Below, piece by piece: positions 1 through 8,187 of a DNA stretch of 37,252 bases (positions are counted from its first letter, which is position 1; the number at the start of each line of letters is the position of its first letter). Source of the stretch: Mucilaginibacter sp. (GTDB taxonomy: Bacteria; Bacteroidota; Bacteroidia; Sphingobacteriales; Sphingobacteriaceae); assembly GCF_028287845.1 (NCBI RefSeq), contig NZ_JAQBOW010000051.1, positions 1 to 37,252 of the forward strand, in the 5' to 3' direction. The notes beneath the pieces are model-generated. The model did not search any database. It saw nothing but the letters and a program-made list of their open reading frames with translations, and was not told the origin of the DNA. Both the position numbers and the translations under genes were made by a program.

Positions 1-65
1 TTATTTTGTAACAATCGTTACCTAAGTGCGTTTCATATATGTTTATCAATATTATAGTATAATTA

Positions 66-1184
66 ATGGAAAAAGTTACCCGTTTTTTTTGGTTCTGTTC
101 GGGCGCCCACATTGATACCTTAAAGAAATACCCTATCGAACATAATAAATATGTAGGCATTGGCGCTACTATTTTTTTCACAGCGCTATTTGCATCACTT
201 TCGGGCGGCTATGCTATGTATTTTGTTTTTAATGGGGATGCCTTCGCGGTAGGTTTTGCCATTCTGTTCGGTATGTTATGGGGCACGGCCATATTTAATA
301 TGGACCGCTACATTGTATCCAGCATCAACAAAGAAGGCAGCACTAATCAACAAATATTACAGGCGTCGCCACGTATTTTACTGGCCATAATGATTGGGAT
401 TGTAATATCGCGCCCGTTAGAATTAAAAATATTTGATAAAGAAATCCGCCAAAAATTAAAGACCGCTTATCTAAAAGGTCAGCACAGCAAGATAGATACG
501 CTGCAAAAAACCTACAGCGAAAAGTATGGCATGGAGCTGGCAAAAACCGCCGATCTGAAAAAAGAAAAAGATTCGCTCGAAAAAGATATTAACCGCTCAC
601 GCACCCAGTTGAATGAAGAAGTTTTTGGCGAAAAAAACAATCAAACATCAGGCATTGTGGGTTATGGTACCTATGCCAAACAAAAACAAACTGTTTTACA
701 GGAAAAGGAGGATCGGCTAAAACTGGTAACGGGCAATGCTGATAAAATGGACCAATACCTTAGTCAGCGAAAAGAATATGAAGGGGTGAACGGTGTTAAA
801 ATGCTTAATGAGCGCCAGTTGGATAGCCTGGCTAAAGTTGCCGGCTTTGCCGACCGTAACTGGGCACTGGGACAGTTAACCTATAATGAAAATGGCACTC
901 GTGACGTGGATACTTACCTGGCCATATCCTTTATTGGCTACCTGTTTATTTTGTTTGAATGCTTACCGGTATTTGTAAAGTTGATGTCGCCCAAAGGGCC
1001 TTATGATGTGGCCATTGCAAAGACCTTTGAAGCTAATGTTTATTATGCCGATAGGGATAAAGAGCGCGATATAACCGTTATTGACAGTGTATATCCCGAC
1101 CACGTGGATGAAGATATAAAGCGACGAAAGAAAACACTGTCCACCCGCTCAGATTATGACCGGGACAGGCCCCGGTATGATTAG
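66..1184 (+). CDS. DUF4407 domain-containing membrane protein
   Basis: A 372-residue integral membrane protein of the DUF4407 family, whose function is unknown. The sequence shows hydrophobic segments at about residues 28-54, 58-78, 102-118 and 284-307. Between the third and fourth lies a long charged, helix-prone stretch (about 120-260) rich in Lys, Glu and Gln that looks like a coiled coil exposed to one compartment. The C-terminal 65 residues are highly charged and end in an Arg/Asp-rich tail, presumably cytoplasmic. Family members share this layout of three N-terminal helices, a coiled coil and one C-terminal helix. It stands alone on the plus strand and converges with the DUF4249 gene. 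A small dyad, GTAAC-N4-GTTAC at 8-21, lies upstream. The family assignment is from recognition of the architecture; the cellular role is unknown. Confidence 0.8.
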   Translation: MEKVTRFFWFCSGAHIDTLKKYPIEHNKYVGIGATIFFTALFASLSGGYAMYFVFNGDAFAVGFAILFGMLWGTAIFNMDRYIVSSINKEGSTNQQILQASPRILLAIMIGIVISRPLELKIFDKEIRQKLKTAYLKGQHSKIDTLQKTYSEKYGMELAKTADLKKEKDSLEKDINRSRTQLNEEVFGEKNNQTSGIVGYGTYAKQKQTVLQEKEDRLKLVTGNADKMDQYLSQRKEYEGVNGVKMLNERQLDSLAKVAGFADRNWALGQLTYNENGTRDVDTYLAISFIGYLFILFECLPVFVKLMSPKGPYDVAIAKTFEANVYYADRDKERDITVIDSVYPDHVDEDIKRRKKTLSTRSDYDRDRPRYD

Positions 1185-1270
1185 TAAATCGCTATCAACT
1201 TGTCTTCATTATTCAATGGCTCACCCCATCTTGTATTTAAGGGCGATACATACATGTCTCATATTTGAAA

Positions 1271-1461
1271 AAAGTGTTTCACCCTAAATTTGCAAAAATC
1301 GATAAAATATGATAAAGTTCTTATTATAAGCCACTTATACTGCTTTACCTAAAGCTTTTGTACTGTTTCAAAGTGTTTCACTCATTTTATTAAAGCACTG
1401 TATATCAATAGATTAACCTAAAAGAGTGTTTCATGTGTTTCATTAATTTGTGAAACACTTT
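1271..1461. repeat. Intergenic GTGTTTCA word array
   Basis: The 299-base spacer between the convergent DUF4407 and DUF4249 genes holds no recognisable gene. It contains GTGTTTCA at 1274-1281, 1373-1380, 1426-1433 and 1435-1442, a CTGTTTCA variant at 1363-1370, and one inverted copy, TGAAACAC, at 1451-1458. The copies form two tandem pairs with 9-bp periodicity (1363/1373 is 9-10 bp, 1426/1435 is 9 bp). The 11-mer AAAGTGTTTCA at 1370-1380 is the exact reverse complement of 1451-1461, so a hairpin is possible, but there is no T-run typical of a terminator. Confidence 0.7.
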
Positions 1462-1483
1462 ATCACCTTTTTATTGCTTCCTT

Positions 1484-2308
1484 TTACTGTAATTGCACAT
1501 TCAGGGGTAATGTAGCTGCCTGCATGGAAGTAAAAATACCCAACCCGTTTACAATATTGGTTGATGGGTTGGTTAAACTAAGCGATGTGCCACCACCGGC
1601 ACTTATGGCATCGTTATACTCCTGGTTAATATGGAACAGCTGTACTTTATACATACCGGTATAAGCAAATATTGTAGGCTGGGTATTAAAAAGAGCTACC
1701 TGCCCTATAAGCGTTTCATTATCATGGTAGGGGTTGCTGTTAGAATTGGTTGGATACATAACAGTGCTTGTGTTTTTATAAACCATTAAATAAAACCAAC
1801 TTGCAGGGCTGGTCCAGCTAAACGTTACCGGTACAAATGTAGTTGTTGTGGTTATACCCGCCCCCCTGAATGGAACTCTTTGTAAAGTATCTGACGCCTT
1901 AAAGCCGGTGGGTTTATCGGGCACGGTTGTTTTTGAAGAAATTGTACTGCCCTGGTAAGTAAAATTAAGCGCATAGGTCTTTTTTTCCTGTATAAAGGTA
2001 GTGTCGCTCCAGGTATAATTACCGGGTGTGGTTTCTATCAATTGCACGGTGTTTGTCCCGTCTGATATATTTAGTTTAAGCCCGGTAATGGGGAAACCGT
2101 AAGTTATAGTATCATCCAGGTATTTCTGGTAATAAACCTTAACCAGAGTTTTGGTGCCGGGTACCAGATAGCCCTCAACAACGGGCTTATCAATACCGGA
2201 TACGGTGGGAGTACTGGTTTTTTGGCAGGCTGATAACAACGCGCCAATAGCAAAAAACAATACTATTGCTGATAGATAATAATAGGGTACTGATTTTTTT
2301 ATTTCCAT
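1484..2308 (-). CDS. DUF4249 family lipoprotein, TonB receptor partner
   Basis: A 274-residue predicted outer-membrane lipoprotein of the DUF4249 family. The N-terminus has a lipoprotein signal peptide with hydrophobic core at about 12-25 and lipobox LLSAC, placing the lipidated cysteine at residue 28. The mature part is rich in Thr, Tyr and beta-prone stretches, as expected of the Ig-like folds in this family. Its start overlaps the 3' end of the upstream TonB-dependent receptor gene by 10 bp, so the two are almost certainly co-transcribed and translationally coupled. DUF4249 genes commonly follow STN/carboxypeptidase-regulatory-type TonB receptors in Bacteroidota and may act as their surface lid or accessory, by analogy with SusD; that role is inference. 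The substrate cannot be told from sequence. Confidence 0.85.
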   Translation of the reverse strand: MEIKKSVPYYYLSAIVLFFAIGALLSACQKTSTPTVSGIDKPVVEGYLVPGTKTLVKVYYQKYLDDTITYGFPITGLKLNISDGTNTVQLIETTPGNYTWSDTTFIQEKKTYALNFTYQGSTISSKTTVPDKPTGFKASDTLQRVPFRGAGITTTTTFVPVTFSWTSPASWFYLMVYKNTSTVMYPTNSNSNPYHDNETLIGQVALFNTQPTIFAYTGMYKVQLFHINQEYNDAISAGGGTSLSLTNPSTNIVNGLGIFTSMQAATLPLNVQLQ

Positions 2309-5118
2309 CTTAAACTAAGTGTTATATTAGGTGTAAAGCCCAGGTAATCTACGTTAGAAGTAATAACCTGGTTATTTACTATAGTGTATTGTTTATACCA
2401 AACGTTGGCACGGTTGTACATATTGAAAAGCGAAAAACCTATGCTGCCTATTTTGCGGCTATCTGTTTTTATCAGGTCATAGGTAACAGCGGCATCTAAC
2501 CGGCTATAGTTAGGTAAGCGCTCGCCATTCTCTGCGCTTATAGTTAAATAATTATGACTGTTGCCGGTGTAATCATTTATAGTAAAGCTGCTTAAAGGAG
2601 CAGTATAGGGCCGCCCGGTTGCAAATATCCAGGTTGCAGCAAACGACCAACGACCGTACTTATACATGTGTACCGTTTTAAACTCATGCTTTGTATCCTG
2701 GTTTGCCGGAAACTCGCCGCCATAAATGGCAAAATTATTAATGGCCTCTGCATAGGTATAGCTTATCCACCCGGTATAGTTGCCGCGTGTTTTTTGCAGC
2801 AGCACTTCAACACCCCTGGTGTATCCTGTACCGGTATAAAAATGCTGCTCAAGCGTTATCCCGGTACGCCGGTTGCCTGTTTCGCGTTCAGAGTACTCTG
2901 TTAAACCGCTCAGTTGTTTATAATATCCTTCCACATCAACCAAAAAATCTTTGGTCTCATAACTAAAGCCACTAATATAATGATTGGCTGTAGATACCGG
3001 TATAGTAGTTCCGTTGGCCAGCACCCAAAAATCACGGCTCCCAGACAACACATCTTCGCGTATAACCTTGTCTGTAAACTGGTTAAACCGCCCGGTTGAT
3101 GCTTTTAAGGTAAGTTGGTCTGTAACCGTATAAGTTGCAGACATGCGCGGCTCTATATATAACTTGGAGGTTTGGTTGTAATAAGTGGTACGCACGCCCG
3201 GTTTTATTTGCAGTTTATCAGTCGGGTTGGCTTCAATTTCGGTATACCCTCCGCCGGTTATTGCTTGCCTGTGCTGATCTATCAATACGCTGGTATCGTT
3301 CTGGCTATAATTATAAGCTACATCCTGGTGTGATACAAAGGTGCCAAACAATAGCTTATAATTATTTTTAAACTGCCATTCCCAATCTGATTTAAAGCTC
3401 AGATCTTTTACATTATTTGTTTCAAATGTGCCGCTGTTAATGGTAGTTGAAACACCGGAAGCATCTGTTGAAGTTAACGCTGTACTATTGTCCCTGTAAC
3501 TATGGTAAGTAGAATAGCTTAATAATGTATTTGAGTATAATTTAGGATCCCACTGTCTTGACCATTTTAAGCTTGAGCCTAAATTGCCATAAGTAGTTTT
3601 ATCTGTACTATTAAGATTTCCGCCCCCCGCAAAAAACGATGGTAAATTTAAGATACGGCTATTATCCAAATTATCATCTCCCTGGTATAAGCTCCATGAG
3701 AAAAGGTTTTTCTGGTCGGGGGTATAGGTGTATTTGGCATTTAGATCATAAAAGTAAGAGGTAGGCACAGTAACCGAGCTAGCCCCACCACCACCAAACC
3801 TGCCGCCGCCACCTCCTCGCGGCGGGCCACCCGGGCCACCACCGCCGCCACTTGTTGTTTGTGTGCTATTAAACTTTTGGAATATTTTATTATATAAGGG
3901 CCCCTGGTAAGAATGGCGGTAGGCTAACAGCAAAGTTGATTCATTGCCTAAAGGCAATTCGGCAAATGCGTTTGCACTTAATAAACTAAGATCTATACCA
4001 TAATTGGCCTCTTTTTTATTGCCTTCTTTGCCTACCATATCAGTAACGCTTGATAAGCGGCCACCATATTTAGACGAAAAACCACCTTTATACAAAGTAA
4101 CATCCTTTACGGCGTTACTGTTAAATGCACTGAAAAAACCGTATAAGTGGTCTACCTGGTATACGGTAAATCCATCAAACAAAACCAAATTCTGATCGGG
4201 TGTACCGCCGCGTACATATACGCCGGATGAAGATTCATTGCTGCCGCTTACACCGGGCATTAATTGGAAGGATCGTAAAATATCTTTTTCGCCTAAACTG
4301 GGCAGCGTTTCTAATTTTTGCGGTGATATTTGCAATACGCTTACCCTTCGTTTATCGGTACTCATTAATGATTCGGTTCTTTTATCATTAATTACTACTT
4401 CATTTAATGCCTTATTTGAGGCAAATAGCCCTATAGTTATATTCCCTTTTATGTTTTCGGGGGTTAACTCAAATGTATCGGCCCGGTAACCCATATAAGT
4501 AATATCCAGTTTACAGGTATCAGCCGGTACATTTAAAATAGTAAAATTCCCGTCAACATTAGCGGTTGTACTTATTTTGCTATTACGTACGGTTATAACA
4601 GAAGCTGGTAATGATTCACCCGTACCCTGGTCTATAACCTTGCCCGAAATAGTAAAGTTTACTGATTTTGGCATAACTTTCACTGCTGCCGGCCCATCAC
4701 TATGCACAATAATAGCAGACGAAACAGGGGTTTTTACTATCGGGATTGGGTTATCTGGATTTTCAGGCGGCGGGTTAGCCCGCATTTTCTTTAAAGCAGC
4801 TACATCTTGCGGTTCTTCAATAACATAAATAGCCTGATCCGCATCAACCCAATAATGTAAATCATTTGCCTTACATACTTGGTTTAATACATTTTTAAGT
4901 GGTTCATTCTCATAATGTTCTACCACATCAAAGCGGTTTATAAGGCCACGGTTAAAAATAATTTGCAAATGATACTTATTTGCTAAATTATCCAAAAAAA
5001 GATCAAGTGTAGTAGTGTAAGAGCCACTTATCAGTACTTTACTTTTTAATTCTCCCTGCGCACTGGCAGTAAGAGCTGTTATTCCTGTAAGAAGCAGAAT
5101 TAGTACGAGTTTCTTCAT
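2299..5118 (-). CDS. TonB-dependent receptor with STN and carboxypeptidase-regulatory-like domains
   Basis: A 939-residue outer-membrane active transporter. In order: signal peptide (1-20, cleavage near TASA-QG); STN domain (about 28-102); Pro-rich linker (about 103-150); carboxypeptidase-regulatory-like beta-sandwich (about 154-240); plug (about 255-362, with the conserved VYVRGGTPDQNLVLFDG stretch); then a beta-barrel ending in NITLSLRWK, an aromatic-containing barrel terminus. An STN domain in TonB receptors usually talks to a FecR anti-sigma factor, but no FecR or ECF sigma gene is in the window. Residues 423-446 are a Gly/Pro/Arg-rich insert at an early barrel loop (about 3782-3850), unusual for this family. 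The gene is followed with 10 bp overlap by the DUF4249 lipoprotein and is divergent from a LytTR regulator. The substrate is unknown. Confidence 0.92.
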   Translation of the reverse strand: MKKLVLILLLTGITALTASAQGELKSKVLISGSYTTTLDLFLDNLANKYHLQIIFNRGLINRFDVVEHYENEPLKNVLNQVCKANDLHYWVDADQAIYVIEEPQDVAALKKMRANPPPENPDNPIPIVKTPVSSAIIVHSDGPAAVKVMPKSVNFTISGKVIDQGTGESLPASVITVRNSKISTTANVDGNFTILNVPADTCKLDITYMGYRADTFELTPENIKGNITIGLFASNKALNEVVINDKRTESLMSTDKRRVSVLQISPQKLETLPSLGEKDILRSFQLMPGVSGSNESSSGVYVRGGTPDQNLVLFDGFTVYQVDHLYGFFSAFNSNAVKDVTLYKGGFSSKYGGRLSSVTDMVGKEGNKKEANYGIDLSLLSANAFAELPLGNESTLLLAYRHSYQGPLYNKIFQKFNSTQTTSGGGGGPGGPPRGGGGGRFGGGGASSVTVPTSYFYDLNAKYTYTPDQKNLFSWSLYQGDDNLDNSRILNLPSFFAGGGNLNSTDKTTYGNLGSSLKWSRQWDPKLYSNTLLSYSTYHSYRDNSTALTSTDASGVSTTINSGTFETNNVKDLSFKSDWEWQFKNNYKLLFGTFVSHQDVAYNYSQNDTSVLIDQHRQAITGGGYTEIEANPTDKLQIKPGVRTTYYNQTSKLYIEPRMSATYTVTDQLTLKASTGRFNQFTDKVIREDVLSGSRDFWVLANGTTIPVSTANHYISGFSYETKDFLVDVEGYYKQLSGLTEYSERETGNRRTGITLEQHFYTGTGYTRGVEVLLQKTRGNYTGWISYTYAEAINNFAIYGGEFPANQDTKHEFKTVHMYKYGRWSFAATWIFATGRPYTAPLSSFTINDYTGNSHNYLTISAENGERLPNYSRLDAAVTYDLIKTDSRKIGSIGFSLFNMYNRANVWYKQYTIVNNQVITSNVDYLGFTPNITLSLRWK

Positions 5119-5149
5119 AATGATGCAGCTAAGTTTGAAAACTTTAATG

Positions 5150-5163
5150 TTAACAAATGTTAA
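5150..5163. promoter_or_regulatory. Dyad upstream of TonB receptor gene
   Basis: TTAACA-AA-TGTTAA, six-base arms around two bases, lies about 32-45 bp upstream of the receptor start codon within the divergent 200-bp spacer. It could be an operator or merely AT-rich chance symmetry. No convincing TAnnTTTG element accompanies it on the minus strand. Confidence 0.3.
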
Positions 5164-5217
5164 ATGCGACGTATACTTAGTTTTTTCACACCAGCAGGTA
5201 ATTTTTTGCGATTAAAA

Positions 5218-5260
5218 CAGTTAAACATTATTATTGGTCAGATTAAACGCTCAATGGTCA
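5218..5260. promoter_or_regulatory. Imperfect tandem 20-21 bp iterons upstream of LytTR regulator
   Basis: Two consecutive units, 5218-5238 and 5239-5258, follow the pattern CAG(A)TTAAAC-N6/7-(A/T)TGGT; a third partial unit begins CAAAC at 5259. The core TGGTCA recurs at 5235-5240 and 5255-5260, exactly 20 bp apart, about two helical turns. LytTR-domain regulators typically bind paired direct repeats about two turns apart, so this is a candidate binding site for the regulator encoded just downstream. It could control either divergent gene. The link is inference. Confidence 0.4.
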
Positions 5261-5318
5261 AACTATCACATTATAATAATATCACCTTATACTTAACAAA
5301 CTCCTAAGCCCGTAAAAC

Positions 5319-6026
5319 ATGAACTGTTTAATAGTAGATGACGAACCCCTTGCCCTTGATTTAATGGAAGATAATATTAAACAGATACCATTTTTAAAAC
5401 TGGTTGGTGCTAGCCGCAATGCATTCGAAGCAATGAATGTTCTGAATGAGCAATCTGTTGACCTGATCTTTTTAGACATACAAATGCCGGGAGTAAACGG
5501 CCTGGATTTTTTACGCTCACTAAAAAATCAGCCGCTTGCTATATTGGTTACTGCCTATGAAGAACATGCTGTTGATAGCTTTGACCTTGATGTGGTAGAT
5601 TATCTCTTGAAGCCGGTATCATTTCCGCGGTTTTTAAAAGCGGCACAAAGGGCACATAGTATGTTTAAGATGATAGAGCAGGTTAATAAAGCTCCCCTAA
5701 AAACAGACGACCATGTGTTTGTTAACGCAAATTATTCGCTGGTAAAAGTAATGCTGGATGAAGTAGCCTTTATAGAAGGATTAAAAGATTATGTGCGTAT
5801 TAACATGATATCAGGTAAAATAATAATTACCCGTATGGGTTTAAAGAATATAGAAGAAAAACTGAATCCTATAAAATTTATGCGGATACATAAATCCTAT
5901 ATAATTGCATTGGATAAGATCGATTCTATCCAAAAAGCCCAACTAGTAATTAAAGACCGCGAAATACCTATCGGTGATGGCTACCGGCAACTGCTGCAGA
6001 ACTATATTAGTAATAGGAATTTATAA
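5319..6026 (+). CDS. LytTR family response regulator
   Basis: A 235-residue two-component response regulator. The receiver domain (about 1-120) has the acidic pair D7/D8, the phosphoacceptor D53 in the FLDIQMPG motif, T78 and K98 in the DYLLKP motif. The LytTR DNA-binding domain (about 135-235) contains the typical FIEGLKDYVRI and MRIHKSYIIALDKI segments. Such proteins bind paired direct repeats in promoters. In Bacteroidota they are usually encoded beside a LytS/YehU-type histidine kinase; none is present here, so this is an orphan in the window. It is divergent from the TonB receptor and followed after 155 bp by a DUF4382 lipoprotein gene. Paired repeats at 5218-5260 suggest autoregulation or control of the receptor operon. 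Identification is firm; the regulon is not known. Confidence 0.93.
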   Translation: MNCLIVDDEPLALDLMEDNIKQIPFLKLVGASRNAFEAMNVLNEQSVDLIFLDIQMPGVNGLDFLRSLKNQPLAILVTAYEEHAVDSFDLDVVDYLLKPVSFPRFLKAAQRAHSMFKMIEQVNKAPLKTDDHVFVNANYSLVKVMLDEVAFIEGLKDYVRINMISGKIIITRMGLKNIEEKLNPIKFMRIHKSYIIALDKIDSIQKAQLVIKDREIPIGDGYRQLLQNYISNRNL

Positions 6027-6181
6027 AAGACCTTTTTAATTATTCGCCTGAAGCCTAAAAATGTACTGCCCGCAAGACAGTTTACAATAACGGAAGGCAA
6101 GGGCTTTAACTATACAATAACTGTTGGTATAATGTTTGTCATAGGGGGGTGTATATATTTATTCACTAATTTATAAGACAA

Positions 6182-6949
6182 ATGAAAAAGCTAATATTAT
6201 TTGCTGTTGCAATTGCAAGTTTAGGATTTGCATCATGTACGAAAAACAACTCTGATTCATCTGGCACCACACATGTTACCGTTAAACTAACCGACGCCCC
6301 GGGTTCTTATGACGCTGTAATTTTAAATATTAAACAAGTTGTAATTATATCAGCAGGTGGGCAAAAGGTAATCGATGTTAACGCATCGCCGATTGATATA
6401 CTTCACTTTAGGCAGGGGCGTGATACTGTACTTGCCGGTGTGGATGTACCTGCCGGAAAATTGCAAGAAGTACGTTTGGTATTGAACAGCACAGGTAACC
6501 GCGTAGTAATTGGCGGTGTTTCTTATGATCTGAATACACCCAGCGGACAAACCTCGGGCGTAAAACTAAAAGTACAGGATGACCTTGTTGCCGGTGTAGC
6601 ATACACCCTAATGCTTGATTTTGACGCGGCACAATCTATTGTTGCTACCGGTAGCGGTAAATATAATTTAAAACCGGTTATCAGAACTATACCACAAGCT
6701 GTTTCGGGCGTATTAACCGGCGTAGTTACGCCGGTGGCATCTTATCCCAGGGTATATGCTATTATGGGCACAGATACTGTAGGTACTGTTGCTGATGCTA
6801 CAGGGAAATTTTATTTTCCGGGCCTGTCTGCAGGTATTTATAAGGTTAACTTTGTTCCTGTGAGCCCTTATGCATTAAAAACTATAGATAACGTTACAGT
6901 AATTAATGGCGCTGTAAAAGATATGGGTACAGTTACTATCACACAATAA
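6182..6949 (+). CDS. DUF4382 domain-containing lipoprotein
   Basis: A 255-residue predicted lipoprotein. The signal peptide ends in a lipobox LGFASC with C19 as the lipidated residue, followed by a short Ser/Asn/Thr linker. Residues about 30-165 match the DUF4382 beta-sandwich, including the characteristic VKLTDAPGSYDAVILNIK opening. Residues about 170-255 look like a carboxypeptidase-regulatory-type beta domain (VSGVLTGVV, then GKFYFPGLSAGIYKV), a fold that often follows DUF4382. The function is unknown; surface or periplasmic binding is the usual guess. The gene lies 155 bp behind the LytTR regulator and ends just before a strong terminator, so it may form its own unit or a two-gene operon. 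Confidence 0.85.
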   Translation: MKKLILFAVAIASLGFASCTKNNSDSSGTTHVTVKLTDAPGSYDAVILNIKQVVIISAGGQKVIDVNASPIDILHFRQGRDTVLAGVDVPAGKLQEVRLVLNSTGNRVVIGGVSYDLNTPSGQTSGVKLKVQDDLVAGVAYTLMLDFDAAQSIVATGSGKYNLKPVIRTIPQAVSGVLTGVVTPVASYPRVYAIMGTDTVGTVADATGKFYFPGLSAGIYKVNFVPVSPYALKTIDNVTVINGAVKDMGTVTITQ

Positions 6950-6998
6950 AGTAAAAAATCAAATACAGTATAATGGCTGTATTATCAGTTTAAAATTG

Positions 6999-7030
6999 AA
7001 AAAGCCCCGGTCAATATCCGGGGTTTTTTT
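6999..7030 (+). terminator. Rho-independent terminator after DUF4382 gene
   Basis: The stem is CCCCGG (7005-7010) with CCGGGG (7018-7023), extended by A:T pairs, a seven-base loop, and a run of seven T (7024-7030). It lies about 50 bp after the stop codon. This is a canonical intrinsic terminator. Confidence 0.9.
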
Positions 7031-7091
7031 GTTTGCTAATGCAGCTGATAAATTCGAGATATAAATTGTGTTTTGGCCGCGTCGTTTCGCA

Positions 7092-7122
7092 TTGGATTAA
7101 ACATTTTTAGTGTGTAGATTTG
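7092..7122 (+). promoter_or_regulatory. Candidate promoter of xth
   Basis: TTG (7092-7094), a 20-base spacer and TAGATTTG (7115-7122) match the Bacteroidota TTG/TAnnTTTG pattern exactly. The implied start point, around 7127-7129, leaves only a few bases before the ATG at 7133, so the transcript would be nearly leaderless. Confidence 0.5.
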
Positions 7123-7132
7123 ATGTACAGAT

Positions 7133-7906
7133 ATGAAAATAGCTACCTATAACGTTAACGGTGTTAATGGCCGCCTGCCGGTTTTGCTACGCTGGCTGGA
7201 CGAAACCGCACCTGATGTGGTTTGCCTGCAGGAATTAAAAGCACCCGACGAAAAATTTCCTTTACAGGCTATTAATGATGCCGGTTATACAGCCATCTGG
7301 CATGGGCAAAAGAGCTGGAACGGTGTGGCTATATTATCGCGCAGCGGAGATATTAAGGAGCTAAGGCGCGGGCTCCCCGGTGATCCTGACGATACACATA
7401 GCAGATACATAGAAGCTATTGTAGATGGTATTATAATTGGTTGCCTTTACCTGCCAAATGGTAATCCTGCCCCCGGACCTAAGTTTGATTATAAATTGGC
7501 CTGGTTTGAAAGGCTTACGGCGCATGCCGCCAGTTTGATTATTCATGATATGCCGGTTGTTTTATGCGGAGATTATAATGTAATGCCTACCGAACTGGAT
7601 GTTTACAAGCCGGAAAGATGGCTGGATGATGCACTATTTAGACCGGAAGTGAGGGTGGCGTTTAAAAACCTGGCAGACCAGGGCTGGACCGATGCTATAC
7701 GGAAACTTTATCCCAACGAAAAGATTTATACCTTTTATGATTATTTCAGGAACGCGTATGCACGCGATGCAGGCTTGCGTATTGATCATTTTTTATTAAG
7801 CCGGCATATTAACCAACGCCTGCTTGCTGCCGGGGTTGACAGGAATGTTCGCGGGTGGGAAAAAACAAGCGATCATTGCCCTGTTTGGATTGAGTTAACA
7901 ACATAA
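7133..7906 (+). CDS. xth: Exodeoxyribonuclease III (AP endonuclease)
   Basis: A 257-residue member of the exonuclease III/AP endonuclease family, which cuts the backbone 5' to abasic sites and degrades duplex DNA 3' to 5' in base-excision repair in the cytoplasm. Catalytic positions visible are N7 (TYNVNG), E34 (CLQELK), D147 and N149 (GDYNV), and the terminal D247/H248 (SDHCPVW). The length matches the family. It stands alone between the DUF4382 terminator and a convergent lactonase gene. A promoter-like TTG-N20-TAGATTTG lies right upstream. Family assignment is secure; the exact substrate balance (AP endonuclease versus 3' exonuclease) is inferred from family. Confidence 0.95.
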   Translation: MKIATYNVNGVNGRLPVLLRWLDETAPDVVCLQELKAPDEKFPLQAINDAGYTAIWHGQKSWNGVAILSRSGDIKELRRGLPGDPDDTHSRYIEAIVDGIIIGCLYLPNGNPAPGPKFDYKLAWFERLTAHAASLIIHDMPVVLCGDYNVMPTELDVYKPERWLDDALFRPEVRVAFKNLADQGWTDAIRKLYPNEKIYTFYDYFRNAYARDAGLRIDHFLLSRHINQRLLAAGVDRNVRGWEKTSDHCPVWIELTT

Positions 7907-7957
7907 GATTTATAGGCTGCGTAATAAACCTTTACCAGTTAAATGTTATTACTGTAC

Positions 7958-8003
7958 TGTCCCAGGGACACGTGATACACCTTGGGACACCTTGGGACAC
8001 CCA
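7958..8003. repeat. Intergenic GGGACAC word array
   Basis: The palindrome TGTCCC-A-GGGACA (7958-7970) is followed by GATACACC and then two perfect tandem copies of CTTGGGACAC (7981-8000). All variants share (G)GGACAC. It lies between the convergent xth and lactonase genes, upstream of the shared terminator. The rest of this 281-bp spacer is AT-rich with no gene seen. Confidence 0.65.
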
Positions 8004-8126
8004 AAATTGTAATTAGCTGAAAATCAAGAATTATTAAATAATTACTCAATAATCTAATCGCTAAACATGTTATAATATAGCTGCTGATCTTTTTTTTTAA
8101 ATATATTTTAATTCATATTTAAATGC

Positions 8127-8166
8127 AAAAGCGGCTGCCTTTTAATAAGGGCAGCCGCTTTTTTAA
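8127..8166. terminator. Bidirectional terminator between xth and lactonase gene
   Basis: GCGGCTGCC (8131-8139) pairs perfectly with GGCAGCCGC (8150-8158), extended by AAAA (8127-8130) with TTTT (8159-8162). There are six T on the plus side and four T on the minus side. It sits 22 bp past the lactonase stop codon and can also end plus-strand transcription from xth. Confidence 0.85.
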
Positions 8167-8187
8167 TTAGTTTATAGCTTAAAAGCT

